This document shows, piece by piece, positions 11,494-25,949 of a DNA stretch of 64,000 bases. A program made the position numbers and the translations under genes. How positions within the stretch are numbered: the first letter of the stretch is position 1; every line of letters begins with the position of its first letter. Source of the DNA: Linyphia triangularis (lineage: Eukaryota; Arthropoda; Arachnida; Araneae; Linyphiidae); contig OZ021732.1 of NCBI GenBank assembly GCA_963978545.1, forward strand, positions 44,278,059-44,342,058, written 5' to 3'. Below the pieces are notes generated by a model. It was not told the DNA's origin. It made no database searches and was given only the letters and a program-made list of their open reading frames with translations.

Positions 11494-14400
11494 ATGAATT
11501 CGGGAGAGGCGGAAAAAGAAATTAAAGATTTAGAATATATCAAAAAAATTACCGAGTTATGCGAAAAACTATCACTTAAAAGTACTGACAATATTTCTCG
11601 AAGAAACATTTTGACTGATATTCGTAATATCACTTTATCTTGCGACAACTTTCTCCAAAAAGATGATCAAAAAGAAATTTTATTGAATATATTTAAGTCA
11701 TTAAATTTTGCACTTTCTGCTGATAGTGAGAAATGCCGTGAAATTGCAGCCACTGCGCTGAAGGACATGTGCCAAAGATATAACATCCCAGAAGTTGCAT
11801 TATCACCTATTGTAAGTCATCTAGCTTTGCGCTTGGGAAAAACAGATGAATGGGAGAAATCGGAAGAGGTTCGGCTGGCAGAAATTAATTTGTTGTATCA
11901 TCTTATTGACAGATACAATGGTGACTTGTTGCAGAATCTTAGTGGCATATCAAGTATTATATCTAACTGCATGCTAGACGAGTGCCCAGAATTGAAAAGA
12001 AAAAGCTGTGAATGCCTATCTCTCTTGGCATCAAGGAGTTCTCATTTTCATATGATTGGTGGAACCTTTTTGAAGCCTCTTCTATCCACTATATCCCATC
12101 AACATTTGAAAACTCGTACACTGTGCATCAAAGCGCTGGGTGAGTTAGCTTTTCAACAAAATTGCTTTATTATAAACTTATGTTAGTGAATGGTAAAAAA
12201 ATTATTTAGTATTTGCGCAGGTACTTTTTTGTTGTGTAAAATTATGAATGGCGACCTGTTTACAGAAAGTACCAAGAATATGAAAGTCTAAAGATGGGGA
12301 TTGGGACAATTTCAAGCACAAAGAATTAATGAAAATATATCAAACCATAAAACATCTTTTATTAAAAAAAAATATGTGTAAAATTAATATATCTGGAGGA
12401 CACTGTGGTGGTATCATGTACAAATAACAGATACGATACCTAGACATTAAAGATCTCTTTTATCTAGTGGTTAGTGTGCCTGTCTTCTGATCTAGGAGTC
12501 CTGGGTTCGACTCCCCATTAGCGTGCATCGCTAAATTGATGACCTGAATATTTGAACTCATCAGTGAAGCCATCTACTGCACGACTTCCACTTCAGCATT
12601 TCTGGCAACTCACTGCTATACAGCAAGCAACCTCTGGCGACTCACTGCCACATGCAAGCAACTCAATCGTTGGCCCCTTCGCACCTCACTGGGAAGGGGC
12701 TATGTGGTGGTATCGTGTAAAAATAACAGGTACAATATCTAGACACCAGAAATATTTTTTGTCTAGTGGTTAGCGCACCTGTATTTCTGATCTAGGAGTC
12801 TTGAGTTCGACTCCCTGTTATCGTGTATTGCTAAAACATTATTTCATCATAGAAATTGGTACCAGAACTTTAAATTACTTTTTTTTGCAATTGTCTGCAC
12901 CAATGCTATGGGGATGTTACATAAATTACGTCATGCACAGCAAGAGGGGGGGAGGGGGGGAGGGACTGTCCCTCCCTAAACACAGTGTTTGTCTAATGTT
13001 ATGGTATATGTGATAGGGAGGGGTTGCACAATCATTGTAGCAGTTTCACTTTTGTAGAATCCTGTGCGGTTTTTTTAATTTAAAATTTAAACAAAAATAG
13101 TTTTTCAATCATTTGAATTAATCATTTCACCACAAATAACATTAATAAAAGTTAATATGTTATAGGTTGGATTTCATTTTTTCTCAGTTAATTTCAAAAC
13201 TACAAACATACACCAAATATGCGACTCTTTAAATTTTTCAAACGGAGGGTATGGTAAAAATATTTTTTTAGGGATAAAGGGGGGCAGCAAGAAGACAATA
13301 TTGTGTGTGTGGGGGGAGAGTATGTCTTCCTTATTTATGTATGTCCTCTCTGGTAACAATGTTAAGTTGAAGTTCTGTAGCATTAAATTTGATTTACTTT
13401 GCGCATGGAATTGTTGTCAATTCTGATCTTTGGTTTCCTTGTTTTTCCTTAAGGAAAAACAAGTGTGTACTTTTGTGACTTGTGCCCCTATGGTGGAATG
13501 GTACCATCTAAAATTAAGATACTGCAACAAGAATAATCCTAAAGTTGTTGCCTTATTCTAAAAAATTTCGGTACTCTTCCGTTATCCGGGCGCAAATGTC
13601 GCCAACCAAACGCTAGGTGTCGCCAAGCGAAGCGAATAACAAAGCAGTCAACAAAATAAAAGTTGAAAGCGTTCAATTATAAACAAATATAAAAATATTA
13701 TTTAATAGTAAGCAAAACAATTTTAACTATAAACAGATATTAATGAATTGTAAACAAAACAGTTTTACCCAAAAATAATGCTTATAATAATTGGTTTTTC
13801 CAGGATACGGTGATGTCCTTGAGAATTTGTTTGAATGGATCGTTTACTCTTCCGTCTCCACATAAATTCCACTGGCGAAATTCTACATTATTTGGCGATT
13901 TATCGCTTGCGACCGGAAAGCGGAAGAGTACCAAAATTTCCTATGAAAAACTGTTCTTTATTAAATCCAAAGATGGATCTATAGTTGATTGCTTCACTGA
14001 TGTTTTCAAAATGGCATTGAGAACAGAAGTTAAGGATTGCAATTTGTATGTATTTAGAACAATAATGAAATGATCACATTCATTTAGTATTATGTACTTT
14101 TCAGATTTTTCACCAGCACTTTTTTTTCTTTTTTGGAATAACAATTGGTCTAATAAATTTTAACATCTGGTTTCAATGATGTGATTAGATCTAAATTTAA
14201 ACTTTTTTTTATCTAAGACCTAAATATTAGATATATAAAATATTAGATATTTTTTCAGGTCATATAGTTGATTATTTAAACAGTGATGAATTTAAAGAAG
14301 CTGTGTCTCACTTGTCGCAAAGGTTGTTTGATCGTTCTCCAGTGGTCAGAATGGCTGCAACAGACGTTATTGGGAATATGTTGCTAACCTTGAAAGACAG

Positions 14401-16758
14401 ATATTCCTACTTTCATCATCTTGTTCCGCTCATGCTCTCATCATTATATGACGATGTGCAAGAAGTTAGGTAGGTACTCAATAGAAATAAAGGCTTGAGT
14501 ACTGTGTATTTTGGCGAGTTTAGTAAAATACTTTTGAAATAAGATTATCGTTATCGTTATTACAGTTATCGTTACGGAATCTATTACAGGCCCAAGAAAA
14601 TAAGTAAGCTGAATAGGCTTTTACCTACCCAATTTTTAAATGTGGATATATATATGCTTTAATTTTAAAATAAAATTACTTGATAAAATAATAGGTGGGT
14701 CCAATTTGCAAAAAAAAATTTTGCTGATAAACAGTGCCCCTTATAATAATTGACTGAATCAAAATTTTAAATTCTTAAAAAATATTTATTGCTATGTATA
14801 TGTTTTAAAAATGTTTAACCTATAAAAGATGTGGGAACCAACATTCATTCTCCCCTCTCATTATGGCAGTGCCCTCTGGAGTGAAGGAGTAGAAGTACTG
14901 AATCAACTCAAATTAAAAAACACTTACTGTAGATATGCTGCGCATAATGCACGCCCGCATTAAGCTGTTGCAATATCTAATTACTTAATAAAACAAAGAG
15001 GCCAATACCCTGTCTCGTCACTTTCTCCCTGCCAGTACACCCATCTCCACAAAGATTTTAAGTACATTAAAATATTAATGATAGAAAGTACCTCTGTTTG
15101 AAATAAGATATTTAAAGGTATTTTATTTTGTGAAATAGTTTATTACACGATGTGTAGCTTCATTAAGAATATATTTATTACTGTTATAAAATGGATAATG
15201 ATTTACATCAGCAGAGAAAATCCTTAATTAATAGAAATGTGTATGTCGGTAAATTTGAAGGATTTGATGTTTGATTTGTAAGACAAGTTGTTTGTACAAT
15301 TAATCTTTAACTATTTTTCTTTAACTATATTTTTTCAATTACTTAAATTTCTCAATTTATTGTAAGTTGGTATCTCCAGATTTGATACTATATAATTAAA
15401 TAAACATTTATTTTGTCCTTTAAACCATTATTCATTTGTGCATCTTACAAATTCTTATTTTAGATCTATAGCTCAAAACTTGTGGAATAAAGCTGGAGAT
15501 CAATATCTTAAAGAAAATGAAAAAGATTATAAAGATTTAATGGACTTTCCAAGACCAGATCCTGAAGATTATCCTGATTCAGGTTTTGTTACTTATAATA
15601 TATTTTAATTTCTACTGGCAAAAATAAAACGTCTGCATATATTTGTCCATAAATGTTTTCTGGCTTTAATTTTTAAATGTTGCTCTTCCAACTTAAAGTT
15701 ACCTTTTCACTAAGTTGTTATCTGTATTTAAAAACATTTCTAACCCAAAATTTAGAAGAAATTTGAGTCCTTTTCCTATCTCTTCACAAAATTGTGCTTC
15801 TGAAAAAAGGACCCTTCATAAAATGCAATATCTGAAAAAGAAGAAGAAAAATAAATAAAACTCCACAAAAATCTATATCACATAAAAAGTACCTTCATAG
15901 AAACTGTTCCATTTTTTTACATACTCTTCATTTTCTTTCCAAGGTAAAAAATTTATATTTTCCTCTTTTTTTTTCTTTTTTTTTCTTCTTTTTTTTTAAA
16001 AAGAATTATTTCTTACAAAAATGATTTCAAAACTCAAAAGAAGAATAAAACGACCCCATAATTTTTTTTAGATATACCTCTGTATCTAACAAGGTTCTCA
16101 ATTCACTAAAAAGATAAAGCTCATGTTGTTTCTTAAACCATATTTTAACCTGATTGTTAAATCTTTATAGCAATAAAGATAATATTATGATTGATTTAGA
16201 AAGATGTTATTTTCTTTGGTTTTTAAATGACTGATTAACTTAACTTCTACTTTATTTTTTTAATATTTTTTTTTTTTTGCATTCATACGTAACCTTACCA
16301 AATAAAAAGACATTATTTTCAGAACACTTTTCATGTCACTTATGAGTAAGAACATAAAAAATATTAAATTAATTTTTATTCATCATGTTTTTATAGGAGT
16401 AGGTACTCCACTTATTACCATATTAATACATTTTTAGTGCATTGAAATAAAGGATTTATATCTTTATGTTAAACTATTCATAATTTTTCTAAACTTCAGG
16501 TAATATAGCTTAATTTTTAACAAATAATGCCATGTACTGTGGTATATATCCAAGTCATGTATCTCACTTTATCATGAACTTACTTTTTGCAATTATATAA
16601 AAAAATATATATATATATAAAAATAGCATAGTCTATAAACTTTTTTGACACCTGTTTTAAATATTAGGTTTACTATTTATATTATATTAAATAGTTATTG
16701 TATCTTTTTAAAATTTTCAAATTGAAATGAATATGAATTCTTCATTAAAAATAGAAAG

Positions 16759-16793
<35 letters not shown>

Positions 16794-19700
16794 TGATATA
16801 TTTTAAATAGAGATTTGATTATGATAGAATTAATTATAAAATTGTATTCAACCTTATTTTCAAATAAAGTTGAATGTGATAATTCTTCCATAAAAAATTT
16901 GAATCTGTCATTGAATTTCTTTTACAATTTCTTTTTTGTACATTGCCTATATGTGTTAAGTGCATTAGTTAATATACTGCTATTACTTTTTTTATAGGTA
17001 TCAGACCTTCTTTAGGATGCAGAATTCTTGTACAAAGAAATATTTTTAACATTATTCCAGCTTTGGTTTGTGATATGGGGGATTGGGTACTGGAGACAAG
17101 AGTCAAGTCTTCCCAAGTCTTTTATTCCCTCCTTTTACATTCAGAAGATAAAATCACAATTCAGCTTCCAAAAATTCTTGAAGGAATCATGCAAGGAGCT
17201 AAAGATGAGAATAAAGTGGTTGTTGAATATGTAAGCCATTCTGTTCCTTCTAAGTGCATTACTTCCTTTATTATTATTTTATTTTTTAAATTGGATTGGC
17301 AAAGTGAAATTTCTTGTTTTTGGCCTGCATGTTTATCTTTTTTATTCTAGTATTTAGAATCTGAATAGTAGATATTTGGTTTATTTTACTGATCTTTCAT
17401 GGAGTTTCCATTTTAAGAAAAAAAATTCTTGAAATTAAGAAATGGACTTTTAAAAAAAATATATAAATGTTTTATATATAAAATATATAAAATGTTTCGT
17501 CACCAAAAAAATAATCTGGAAAAACTTACTCAAAAGATTAAAAAAATAATATAGATTTACATTACAGTCATGGTCATATTTTAAATTACGTCATTAGTTA
17601 ATTTTATGTTAATTTTCTACATACAAAATGGATTTCTTGGCCACTCTGTATATATAATTATTTTTGTACTTTTTTCATGTTTAATTTTGATGCTTAGATT
17701 TATTTTACACCTCATGATGTTGAAATTTGTCTAACTGCAGCTCTAAACCATCTGTAGCAGCTTTGATTATCCAGTCAAACATAGTTAACATAAAATTGAT
17801 AGAGCAGCTGAAATTTTTGGCTTTAATTAAATTGCATGTTAACTGTTTAAAAACTTTTTCATCTAATTAATACAGATTTAAACAATTATATCTATATGTG
17901 TATTAAAACTGTGGTTTTTAATGCATTTCTTCATTTTTACCTGTCTACATCCTTTTCCTTGCAGGTTTAAATTGTTTTATAGCATAAGCCGTTTCAATCA
18001 TTTCCCGATGTAAAATTTTCACTAGAGTGCTGTTGGGGATTTCACCCCTGACCACAGTTTCTGTTTTTTTAGATTTTATCATTAATAACATTTAAAATAT
18101 TTTGTTTTGTAACACTAACAATAGCTACTTCCCACTCATATTGAAAAGATTAAACATGCAAATACAACTGAGTTTAGTTTTTAAGCTTACAGTTGGATAC
18201 ATGCGGACCATGACTTCACAAATTTATGTTGGAAATCCATCTAAATTTGCTTTGAAATTAGCTAATTTCATATAGATTTTCTTTAAATTTGCTCTCTCTT
18301 GACATGTTTACATGGTACGGAAACTTGACATGTTTCTGTGACACATTTAATTTGGACTGAAATAATGAAAACTATCTAAAAAATTGGTTTGAAAAGCAAA
18401 TTTTTTTCATGCGATTTCATGTTATGCTATTTTGTTTTAAATGAATAAATTAACTGAAGTTTAAGCTTCATCATCTAGAAAAATGCTTTTATTTTGCTTT
18501 AAACAGGATTTTGGGTTAAGCGATTTTGCGTTAACAAGGTTTGGTTGTATTAAAATCACTTATCAAACAATATCTTTTGGTGCTATAAAAATATTAACTT
18601 AAATGTGTGTGGCTTTAGGTACATCGTTTAGGTTAGGTATCCAAAAATTATGTACTCAAATTTATAAGTAAAGTATAAGATTTTTCAAACTTTTCTATAA
18701 AATTATTTCAAACTAATACCTAAGTAATCAGAAATGTTAATAAACCGATTATTACACATTCAATTTTTGTATGTTTTTAGGCATTAAAATCTGCTGAATT
18801 ACTTGGTTATTTTGTTGATTCTCCTCTTCTGTGTGATAGCATTTTAATCTTAGCTCATGAAAATCCTACTTCTGTCCATCTCAGTATACTAGCTGCTGTT
18901 CTTAGGGGGCACCGAGGAACATTACCTCATGAATGTTTCATGGCACTATGCAGGTTTTTGTCTGACCCTTCTGTTTCCAGATTCAGACAGGTAAATGTTT
19001 CTTATTTTTGTTTCAAATTGCATTTTTTGTTTAATTTGTGAAAATATTTTTCAAACTGTTTAATGTTTTCAGGCCCAGCATGATATACAAACTCATGTAG
19101 TTTTAAAACAATTTTATGTAGATTATTTTTATTAGGTTGCTTATAATTAAGCAATTATTTTTTATTTATGTATGCATGAGTGCTTTAAATGTATTGAAAA
19201 AATTCTGCAAAGGCTGCTATCAAAGCAGTTGAGGTCTTTTTTAAAAGAAGTATTCAAAATAGAAATATATTCTACTAATATAATAATCTCCGATTGGCAA
19301 GTTGTCGTAAACTAACCTCCCATTATGTATTCTTTGCTGGATCTTCAACCCAGCCCTCTTTAAAAGTAAACTAAGCACAATTTTTTTTTAAATATAAGGT
19401 GTGTTCTTTATTTAGCTATTAATCTTAATAAGCTTCTTATATACTGAAAGTTTGAATACAAAATTTATCAATGACATTTTTATGTAAAAACAAGAGTGTG
19501 TTTAAAATTTAATAAAAATATCAGTTCAAAAATAAAATTCAAATAATAACAGGTTTTAGTTTTTCATCTAACAGATGGTGCTTCTGAAACAAAGAGAAAA
19601 TCCTGACTAATTTTGATTTATTAATAAAAAAAAAAATATTTACTATATTATTCCTCTAAACTTTGTTTATCATCTTCTTAGATATGATACAAAATTTTCA

Positions 19701-22700
19701 TAAGTTTAGAAACAGTGTTTTGGACAGTATTCCGATTTGAAGTAATTGTACCAGGTATATGGGGACGAAAAAGACTAACAACCAACCTTCAATATTCGGA
19801 AAAATCTGTATTATAATTCACAGATCTCATCCATTTAATGCCATCAAGTTGCCCACTAGTTGACCAAATAAGAGTTAATGTTGTTCCAGAAACGATGGGA
19901 GTTTTAAGTTACTTCATTTTCACAAATTTAAATAACAAAATTTTTTAAACTTTGCATATTCCTCTTTATTTTATGTACAAACAGGTTGCATGTTCTTTGT
20001 CACTCCATTAAAATTAAATACTATAATATTTCTATTGTGTTGGGAATTTATGCATTTCTGTCTCTGAGAGCAGCTGTAATGAATAGTCTGTAATGAAGGT
20101 TGCCACCTCAATTTTTGAAATTTTAGTCTTTTTGACTGCAAAACAGAATTAATTTTGCAGTTTGCCACTTCAGGCACCCAATTGCTGCCACTGTTTAAGA
20201 AATTAGTCAACTATGGTAAAAAAAACATGTTAACTGTGGTTGTACTTGCCTATTTCATTAAATTTCTGAATTCTACATTGGCACTGCAAAATAAAATAAA
20301 AATCTTTGTTGTATTTTACCTACATTTAAATACTGTAATATATTTTATTCAGTTCTAGATACTCTCATCACCATTCAGTATAAATATTGATTTCGGTTTA
20401 TTTTTCAGGCACAAGAACAAGCAAACTTATTGTTATGTGTTGACGGTTTACTTTGTTCTGGCAATGAATTTGATTCATGTGCAAGTTATGAACTTTTCAC
20501 TATACTGACCTCTATTTCTGGGTTGACCACAAATGATTCAATAGCAACACAGGTTTGTTATTTGTAATTTTTTATTTATTTATTTCTGGTGCTTTATTTT
20601 AAGTAATAACAGCAAAGATTTTTCTGTTTTTAAAGTTTTTTTAGAAATTCCTTTTAAATTTAAATTTCAAGCTATTTCTTTTTTTATGGCAGGCTCAAGA
20701 ACTAATGAAACAATTGGCAAAACTTCAATCATGCTCAGAGATGTCCCTCTTTCAACAACATGCTATTTCACTTGTTAAATCATTAACAGAAAATAATGAA
20801 TTGTGGACTTATCATAGCCCAGAAATGCCTATTTTTCATTTTATAATTGAATTTGGTAAGTTACAATCTTCTGAAATCTGTATATAAAGTGGTAGTCTTC
20901 TAGAAGTGCATTTTTATTCATAATTTTGTAATAATAAGTTTTATCAAACCACCTTGTTACAAAACCTTTTTTAAAACCTGTATTTATATGAGTGTGCTAC
21001 TCAAAACAGTGAAGTGTATTCACTAATAATTTGTTGAAATTCATTATGGTTTCTCTTAACGTAATGCTGTTTTTTAAGTGTTAAGATAAGTATATGCTTC
21101 TGAAGTTAAATTATTCAAAGCAAAATTTGTCTTTATTTTTAAATAAAAGTCTATGTGCAAAAGAATATTTAATTGAGGTTTTTTAATTTAAATTTTAATC
21201 TTTTAATCACTAAAATTTAATTTTAATGACGGCTTCATTAGGAATGTAAAAAATACTCATGTAAATTACGAACAACTCTATCTTTCAAATTTGTTTTAGC
21301 TGAAAGTATTTGGCAAGGCAATCTAAGTTTTAATACAAAGAGTAAACAAAATCTATCTTACTTTGTCAATTGATAAACAGGTGCTGTTTTTTTTTCGACA
21401 ACCGCTGTTTATTATTTTTAACACTAATGATTCTAAGGAATTGGAACTGCTTTGTCAGACTAGTTGTTAGTCAATCACATAGGGATGAAGAAGCCAGACC
21501 TGGAAAGCAAAAATATAATTAATCTAAGGATATTTTTCTACTGTCCATATTAATTTCAAACTGGTGTTTGGTAACTATAAAATTTGCCATCAGCTCTCAG
21601 TCTACAGTAGCTTGCATGTCTAAAAAGAATTCAGCACAATACCAGTCTATCGATTTGTCACTCGATCATGACCAGTGGCTAAAGGTGACACATGACTTGT
21701 GATTCTTAAGTTTGGGACAGTTCTTTGGTGAAATACTGGTGTGTAGAATAATGATGCACAATATAATACTGCACACCATATCCATCAAGCCTTCAACGTC
21801 CTCTTGTTGGCCCTGATTTGGAGAGAGAGATGTTACCTCAAGTGTTGACTTAGTGATTTTTCTGAGCTAAAAATGAAGAAACGTATTCATGAGTTAGCAC
21901 TTAAATGTAGAAGAAATAGGCAGCTAAAATCAATATAAATGTTTTGAAATGGTAAAGAATCTTTTTTTAAGAAGAATATTGAACTTTCATATGAAATAAG
22001 GGAATTTAGAAACTTAGAAATTTTAACAACTTCGAAACCATTTCCATGAAGATAAATAGAAAGTTTTACATTGATTCTCTTTCAACCAATTAGTTATTTT
22101 TTAAGATAATAACTTTGCTTCTAATTCTCAATCACCTTGTAAAGAGAAAAACAAATATTTGCTTTCCTGTGCCATATTTAAAAAATAATACATTAATTTG
22201 TGCCCACAAGTAGTAAAGTAATAGTTGAATAATTTATGTTTTAATATAAAATTGTAACACACTGTTAAATGGAAATTTCTTTCTGTAGGATTCATTGACG
22301 AAAAAATGTCTGAATTGATATTTCCAGTTTTCATTAATAATCTTTTCCCTGGGAAAGAGGCAAAACTTCGAAGTAAGATGCTGTCTCTGTTGGTTCCTGT
22401 ATTCAAAAAGTTATCTTCTTCGCACTATGAAGTAATGTGTGAAAGAATACTCGATCTGATACGATCAGGCATTTTTCCTAATCTGACTTGGTCTGCAGGT
22501 AAAACAGCTTCTGCCCTTCGCACCCTTGCTGCTGCTAGTCTTTATGAAATCATGAACCAAAACTGCATTAGAAAAGAAATGGTATTTTCTTTTAACTATT
22601 TACTTGCTGTGTATTTTTTTAGTATATTTGTAGTATGATGCAATACTCTATTAAAAAAAATTTCAAAAGTATTCAACATATTATTCATCACTTCCTTTAA

Positions 22701-25455
22701 CTTATCATTTTAACTTCGACATTTTAATTGAAATTTCTTAAATTAAGATTAGTCCTATAATCTTACAGAGCTTTATTAGACATTTTGGGTTAAGTTACTT
22801 GTGAGTTTATATAATGGAAATCATCAATAAAAAATAAGTAAATGATAAAGGCTTGATGTGTGTGTGTGAATAAGCCTTTTAATATCTTTAAAATATGTTT
22901 TCCTTATGTATTACACAATTATTTTAAAACATTTGGTAGAAGTTTGTGTGTAACTTTTATATAACATGAGCTTTGTTTCATTTATTTCATAAATATGTAT
23001 TGTAGTAATTTAAAATGTAATATTAATCAGTATGATTAGACATTTTCTGTAAAATCGTTTGAGATATTATACAATAGGAAATGTCAATACAAAAATTTTA
23101 ATCAAAAATACTTAATTTGAATACTCAATTAAAAAATACTGTATAGCCAAGATTAGTTACAAATCTTAAGGTTTTTTTTTAAACAAACTTTTAAAAGGAC
23201 TTTTTATTAAACTTTTCAGTTGAAATCGCTTGGTGATGAGCTTCTCCCAGTAATCACAACTCTATCAGAAGACGATGAAACAACCACACGACTTCTATCC
23301 TGCAAAATGTTGGAAATTGTTTTAACCGATCTGGTAGGTTCCATTGATGACGTAAAAATCCACAAAGCATGCTACGAGATACTAGTCTGCATGGACGATG
23401 AATCAGAAGATGTACGCCTGTTGACGACAAGAGTTTTAAAAGCCTACGTGAAGTCTTTTCCAACTGGATATGACTGGAAGTTATACAGAGCATACTTGAA
23501 GCACATGTTTGAAAATGTATTGATACATCTGGATGATAAGAATGAAAAAATCCAACTTGGGGTGTTTGGTAAGTTAGCTGCAACTTTTGAAATGTGGTTA
23601 TTATTTTACAGGATAAGATTTGTGATAGATTTTGAAGAAAAAAAATGTTAAATGTTGGAATTCACATAGTAATGGAATATTATCATTTTAATTGCATAGG
23701 CTTAATGCCTATTTAAGGGGTAAATATTTTTTGTGGCTTTGATTCTTTAGAATTCGCATTTTAATTAAAAAAAATAGTCATAGAGCATAAAAATCTAGAG
23801 ATTTAGATATTATTAAAAAAAAAAAAAAAAAACTCTTCCTATTACATGGACACCACTCAGAGAATGGAGGGGAAAAAAAGAAGAAGAAAAAAAAAAGAGG
23901 ATTACAGACATTTTAACAGATTTCAAACCAAAAGAATTTAATGCTTAAAATATCCTTTCTGTTTTAATTAAAAACTAAAGAATTTTAATTTTTGTGTTAT
24001 AAATTAACATAGTATTAGTAGTGATCCACAAGGCTCTACAAGTATACAATATAACACATCTTTCTTATTGATAAATTAACTGTCACAAAATTAAGCATCT
24101 AATCAAAAAATATTTGTAGCTTTAATCAACTAGTTAAATTAAAGAGCTCTGTAAGACTATGCAGTTATTGTAAGAGTTCATATTATATACAAATGGGAAA
24201 CCATTTAAAGAGAAAAGGTTTAAATGTTGCAAGACTCGTAAAGAAACTAGTTACTTGATGCATTAACTAGTTACTGTTTTCAGTAACTTTTAGCTTCATT
24301 TCAAAGTAAAATTTTACCTGAACTAGTTATTTATTTTCAAGAACTTATATTATATACGAGTTACTTTGGAAACTTACTTCAAGGAAAAACATTTTTCTTT
24401 CTCTGAAAATACAAAGGCTAGTTCATCCAATATACACATTCGAGTCTTTTGAGGCAAAAACACTTTTTGGAACGTTTTTAGCATTAAAAAATATGTGCCT
24501 CATCTAATAGAAAGGAGAAATAAGCAATACACATGTGTGAATTTTTTTGTAAAGAGACCTTTAAGAAAAGGGTCTTTTTCCAAATTAAAACAAAAACAAG
24601 CAAATAAGAACTGAAACTTTAAAAGTTCAACCTGTTCTGTTTACTCTTAACCACACTACTAGAATATTGCTTGTCAAACTTTTTATTAACTCTTGGTGCA
24701 ATAAAGGGGACTACTGTAGGTGATTAATACAATACAAAAAAATTGTGTTTACCAATAAAACATGTTTTTGTGTCAATTATGCTCAATCTGAATGTCAGGT
24801 TAGCAGTTTATAAAACATATGTTATTCATAAATTTTGTGTTCGCAATAGAAATAATACAAATAGAAAATTATATATTTTAGAGATTAAATTTTAAATTGT
24901 AATATTTTTTATGTTCAGCTAAGAAAAACATGGATCATTTATTAAAGTGCTTCTATGTCTATTTGAAATATTAAAAACCTGTTTCTTTTAATAATAGATA
25001 ATTTTTTTAGAATAACTTAACTTTAAACTGGAAACTTTTTGAACCATGTAACTACTTACTAGTTACTTTAATAACTTAAAACTGAACTAGTTACATTTTT
25101 TAGCAAAGTACCTGCGCTGAACTAGTGAAATTTTTTGGGTACCTTTCTCAAGTCTGTTAGCTACTCTAACCAAACATATTAGTTGTATTGAAACATAATT
25201 CTGATTAACAAAATCTTTGTTAAAATAAATGTAATAATAATAATAAGTTCTTATAAAGAACATGAAAGTAATACTAAATTTAATGTCTATAATAATAGTA
25301 ATTATATACTTGTTTATTTTTCAGATTTATTAAAAGAAGTATCATATGCTGCCCCTGATGTTCTTCTAGAAGAAATAGAGTCAAAAAAATATATGATGTC
25401 TGCTGGTGATCTTTGTGATAATCTTACAGCACATATTAAGACAATAAAGTTATAA
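11494..25455 (+). CDS. DNAAF5: Dynein axonemal assembly factor 5 (HEAT-repeat protein, HEATR2)
   Basis: A cytoplasmic HEAT-repeat scaffold needed to preassemble axonemal dynein arms for motile cilia and flagella. Ten exons join in phase into 2499 nt (832 aa; human about 855): 11494-12139, 14259-14469, 15464-15582, 16998-17230, 18781-18990, 20409-20552, 20693-20855, 22289-22581, 23220-23568 and 25325-25455. All borders are GT-AG. Alpha-helical HEAT units run throughout. Segments that recall human DNAAF5 include SQRLFDRSPVVRMAA with LKDRYSYFHHLVPLMLSSL, DWVLETRVKSSQVFYSLLLH, LTWSAGKTASALRTLAAASL and LLSCKMLEIVL. The ATG at 11494 is chosen because the longer frame starts at a TTG. The introns carry two tRNA-derived SINE copies and an 8-bp-TSD MITE. 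Head-to-head with KARS and followed by TMEM231 on the same strand. Confidence 0.93.
12461..12530 (+). repeat. tRNA-derived SINE head, copy 1
   Basis: A tRNA-like segment has an A-box (TAGTGGTTAGTGTGCC) and a B-box (GGGTTCGACTCCC, 12503-12515). It is flanked by non-tRNA sequence that recurs in the second copy, such as GGTGGTATCATGTACAAATAACAG upstream (partial motif GGTGGTATC). No acceptor stem closes it, so it is a SINE head and not a tRNA gene. It lies in DNAAF5 intron 1. Confidence 0.7.
12761..12830 (+). repeat. tRNA-derived SINE head, copy 2
   Basis: The same layout recurs about 300 bp downstream of copy 1 in the same orientation: A-box TAGTGGTTAGCGCACC and a degenerate B-box GAGTTCGACTCCC. 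The leader shared with copy 1 (GTGGTGGTATC...AATAACAGGTAC) also precedes it. The pair could be two nested insertions or one tandemly duplicated SINE. The interval between them (12530-12760) is the SINE body, with repeated GGCAACTCACTGC / GGCGACTCACTGC motifs. Confidence 0.65.
13570..13932. mobile_element. MITE with 8-bp target duplication in DNAAF5 intron 1
   Basis: A 363-bp element begins GGTACTCTTCCG and ends CGGAAGAGTACC, perfect inverse complements at the tips. Inner similarity continues (TCCGGGCGCAAATGTCGCCAA against TCCGGTCGCAAGCGATAAATCGCCAA in the reverse complement). It is flanked by exact AAAATTTC copies at 13562-13569 and 13933-13940. An 8-bp duplication fits hAT, P or Merlin-type mobilisation. 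It has no transposase. Confidence 0.8.
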
Positions 25456-25525
25456 TGTTTATTCAAAATATTGAATTTAATTACTGATGGTATTTAATGA
25501 ATATCGACTAGTTTAATGTATTTAT

Positions 25526-25531
25526 AATAAA
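25526..25531 (+). terminator. DNAAF5 polyadenylation signal
   Basis: AATAAA lies 71 bp after the DNAAF5 stop codon and is followed by T-rich sequence. Confidence 0.6.
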
Positions 25532-25949
25532 TGCTTTAGCATTTCAACATCAAATGAATCTTTTGTTTAGGTAAAAAAAAATTATCTTTTGCAAATTACT
25601 TAAAAACATCTAAATTTTTTCTTTGTGCTTTGCCAGACATAAATATAAAATCTCATCACTGTTATAAATAAATATCCCTCATATTGTCATAAAAGTAATA
25701 TTACATTTGTTCTAAAGAATGTTTAGATTAATTACTTTGAGAATTATTCTAATTAGGAAGAAAACTGCAATTTTTTTTGTAACGCAAGAAATGTCAATAT
25801 GTTTTTGGCCCACTTTTATTGGCATGTATTTCAAAGAATAAATGAGATTAAGATGTATATCTTTTCCCCTTTTACTTATGAATATAAAAATTAGCATCAT
25901 TTCATTAAATTCTGAGGGGTTAATTTTGGGAGGTGTGATAAATTGATAT

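Noticed and set aside
12461..12530. Functional tRNA gene
   Set aside because: A- and B-boxes are present but no acceptor stem forms, and a second diverged copy with shared flanks shows that it is a SINE.
13804..13860. Possible extra DNAAF5 exon after a TTTTTCCAG acceptor, reading YGDVLENLFEWIVYSSVST
   Set aside because: It lies inside the 363-bp MITE and ends in a stop. Exon 1 joins directly and in phase to the exon at 14259, which gives the expected family sequence.
16759..16790. Long A-tract as the tail of a retrogene
   Set aside because: No coding or SINE-like body precedes it; simple-sequence A/T tracts are common throughout the window.
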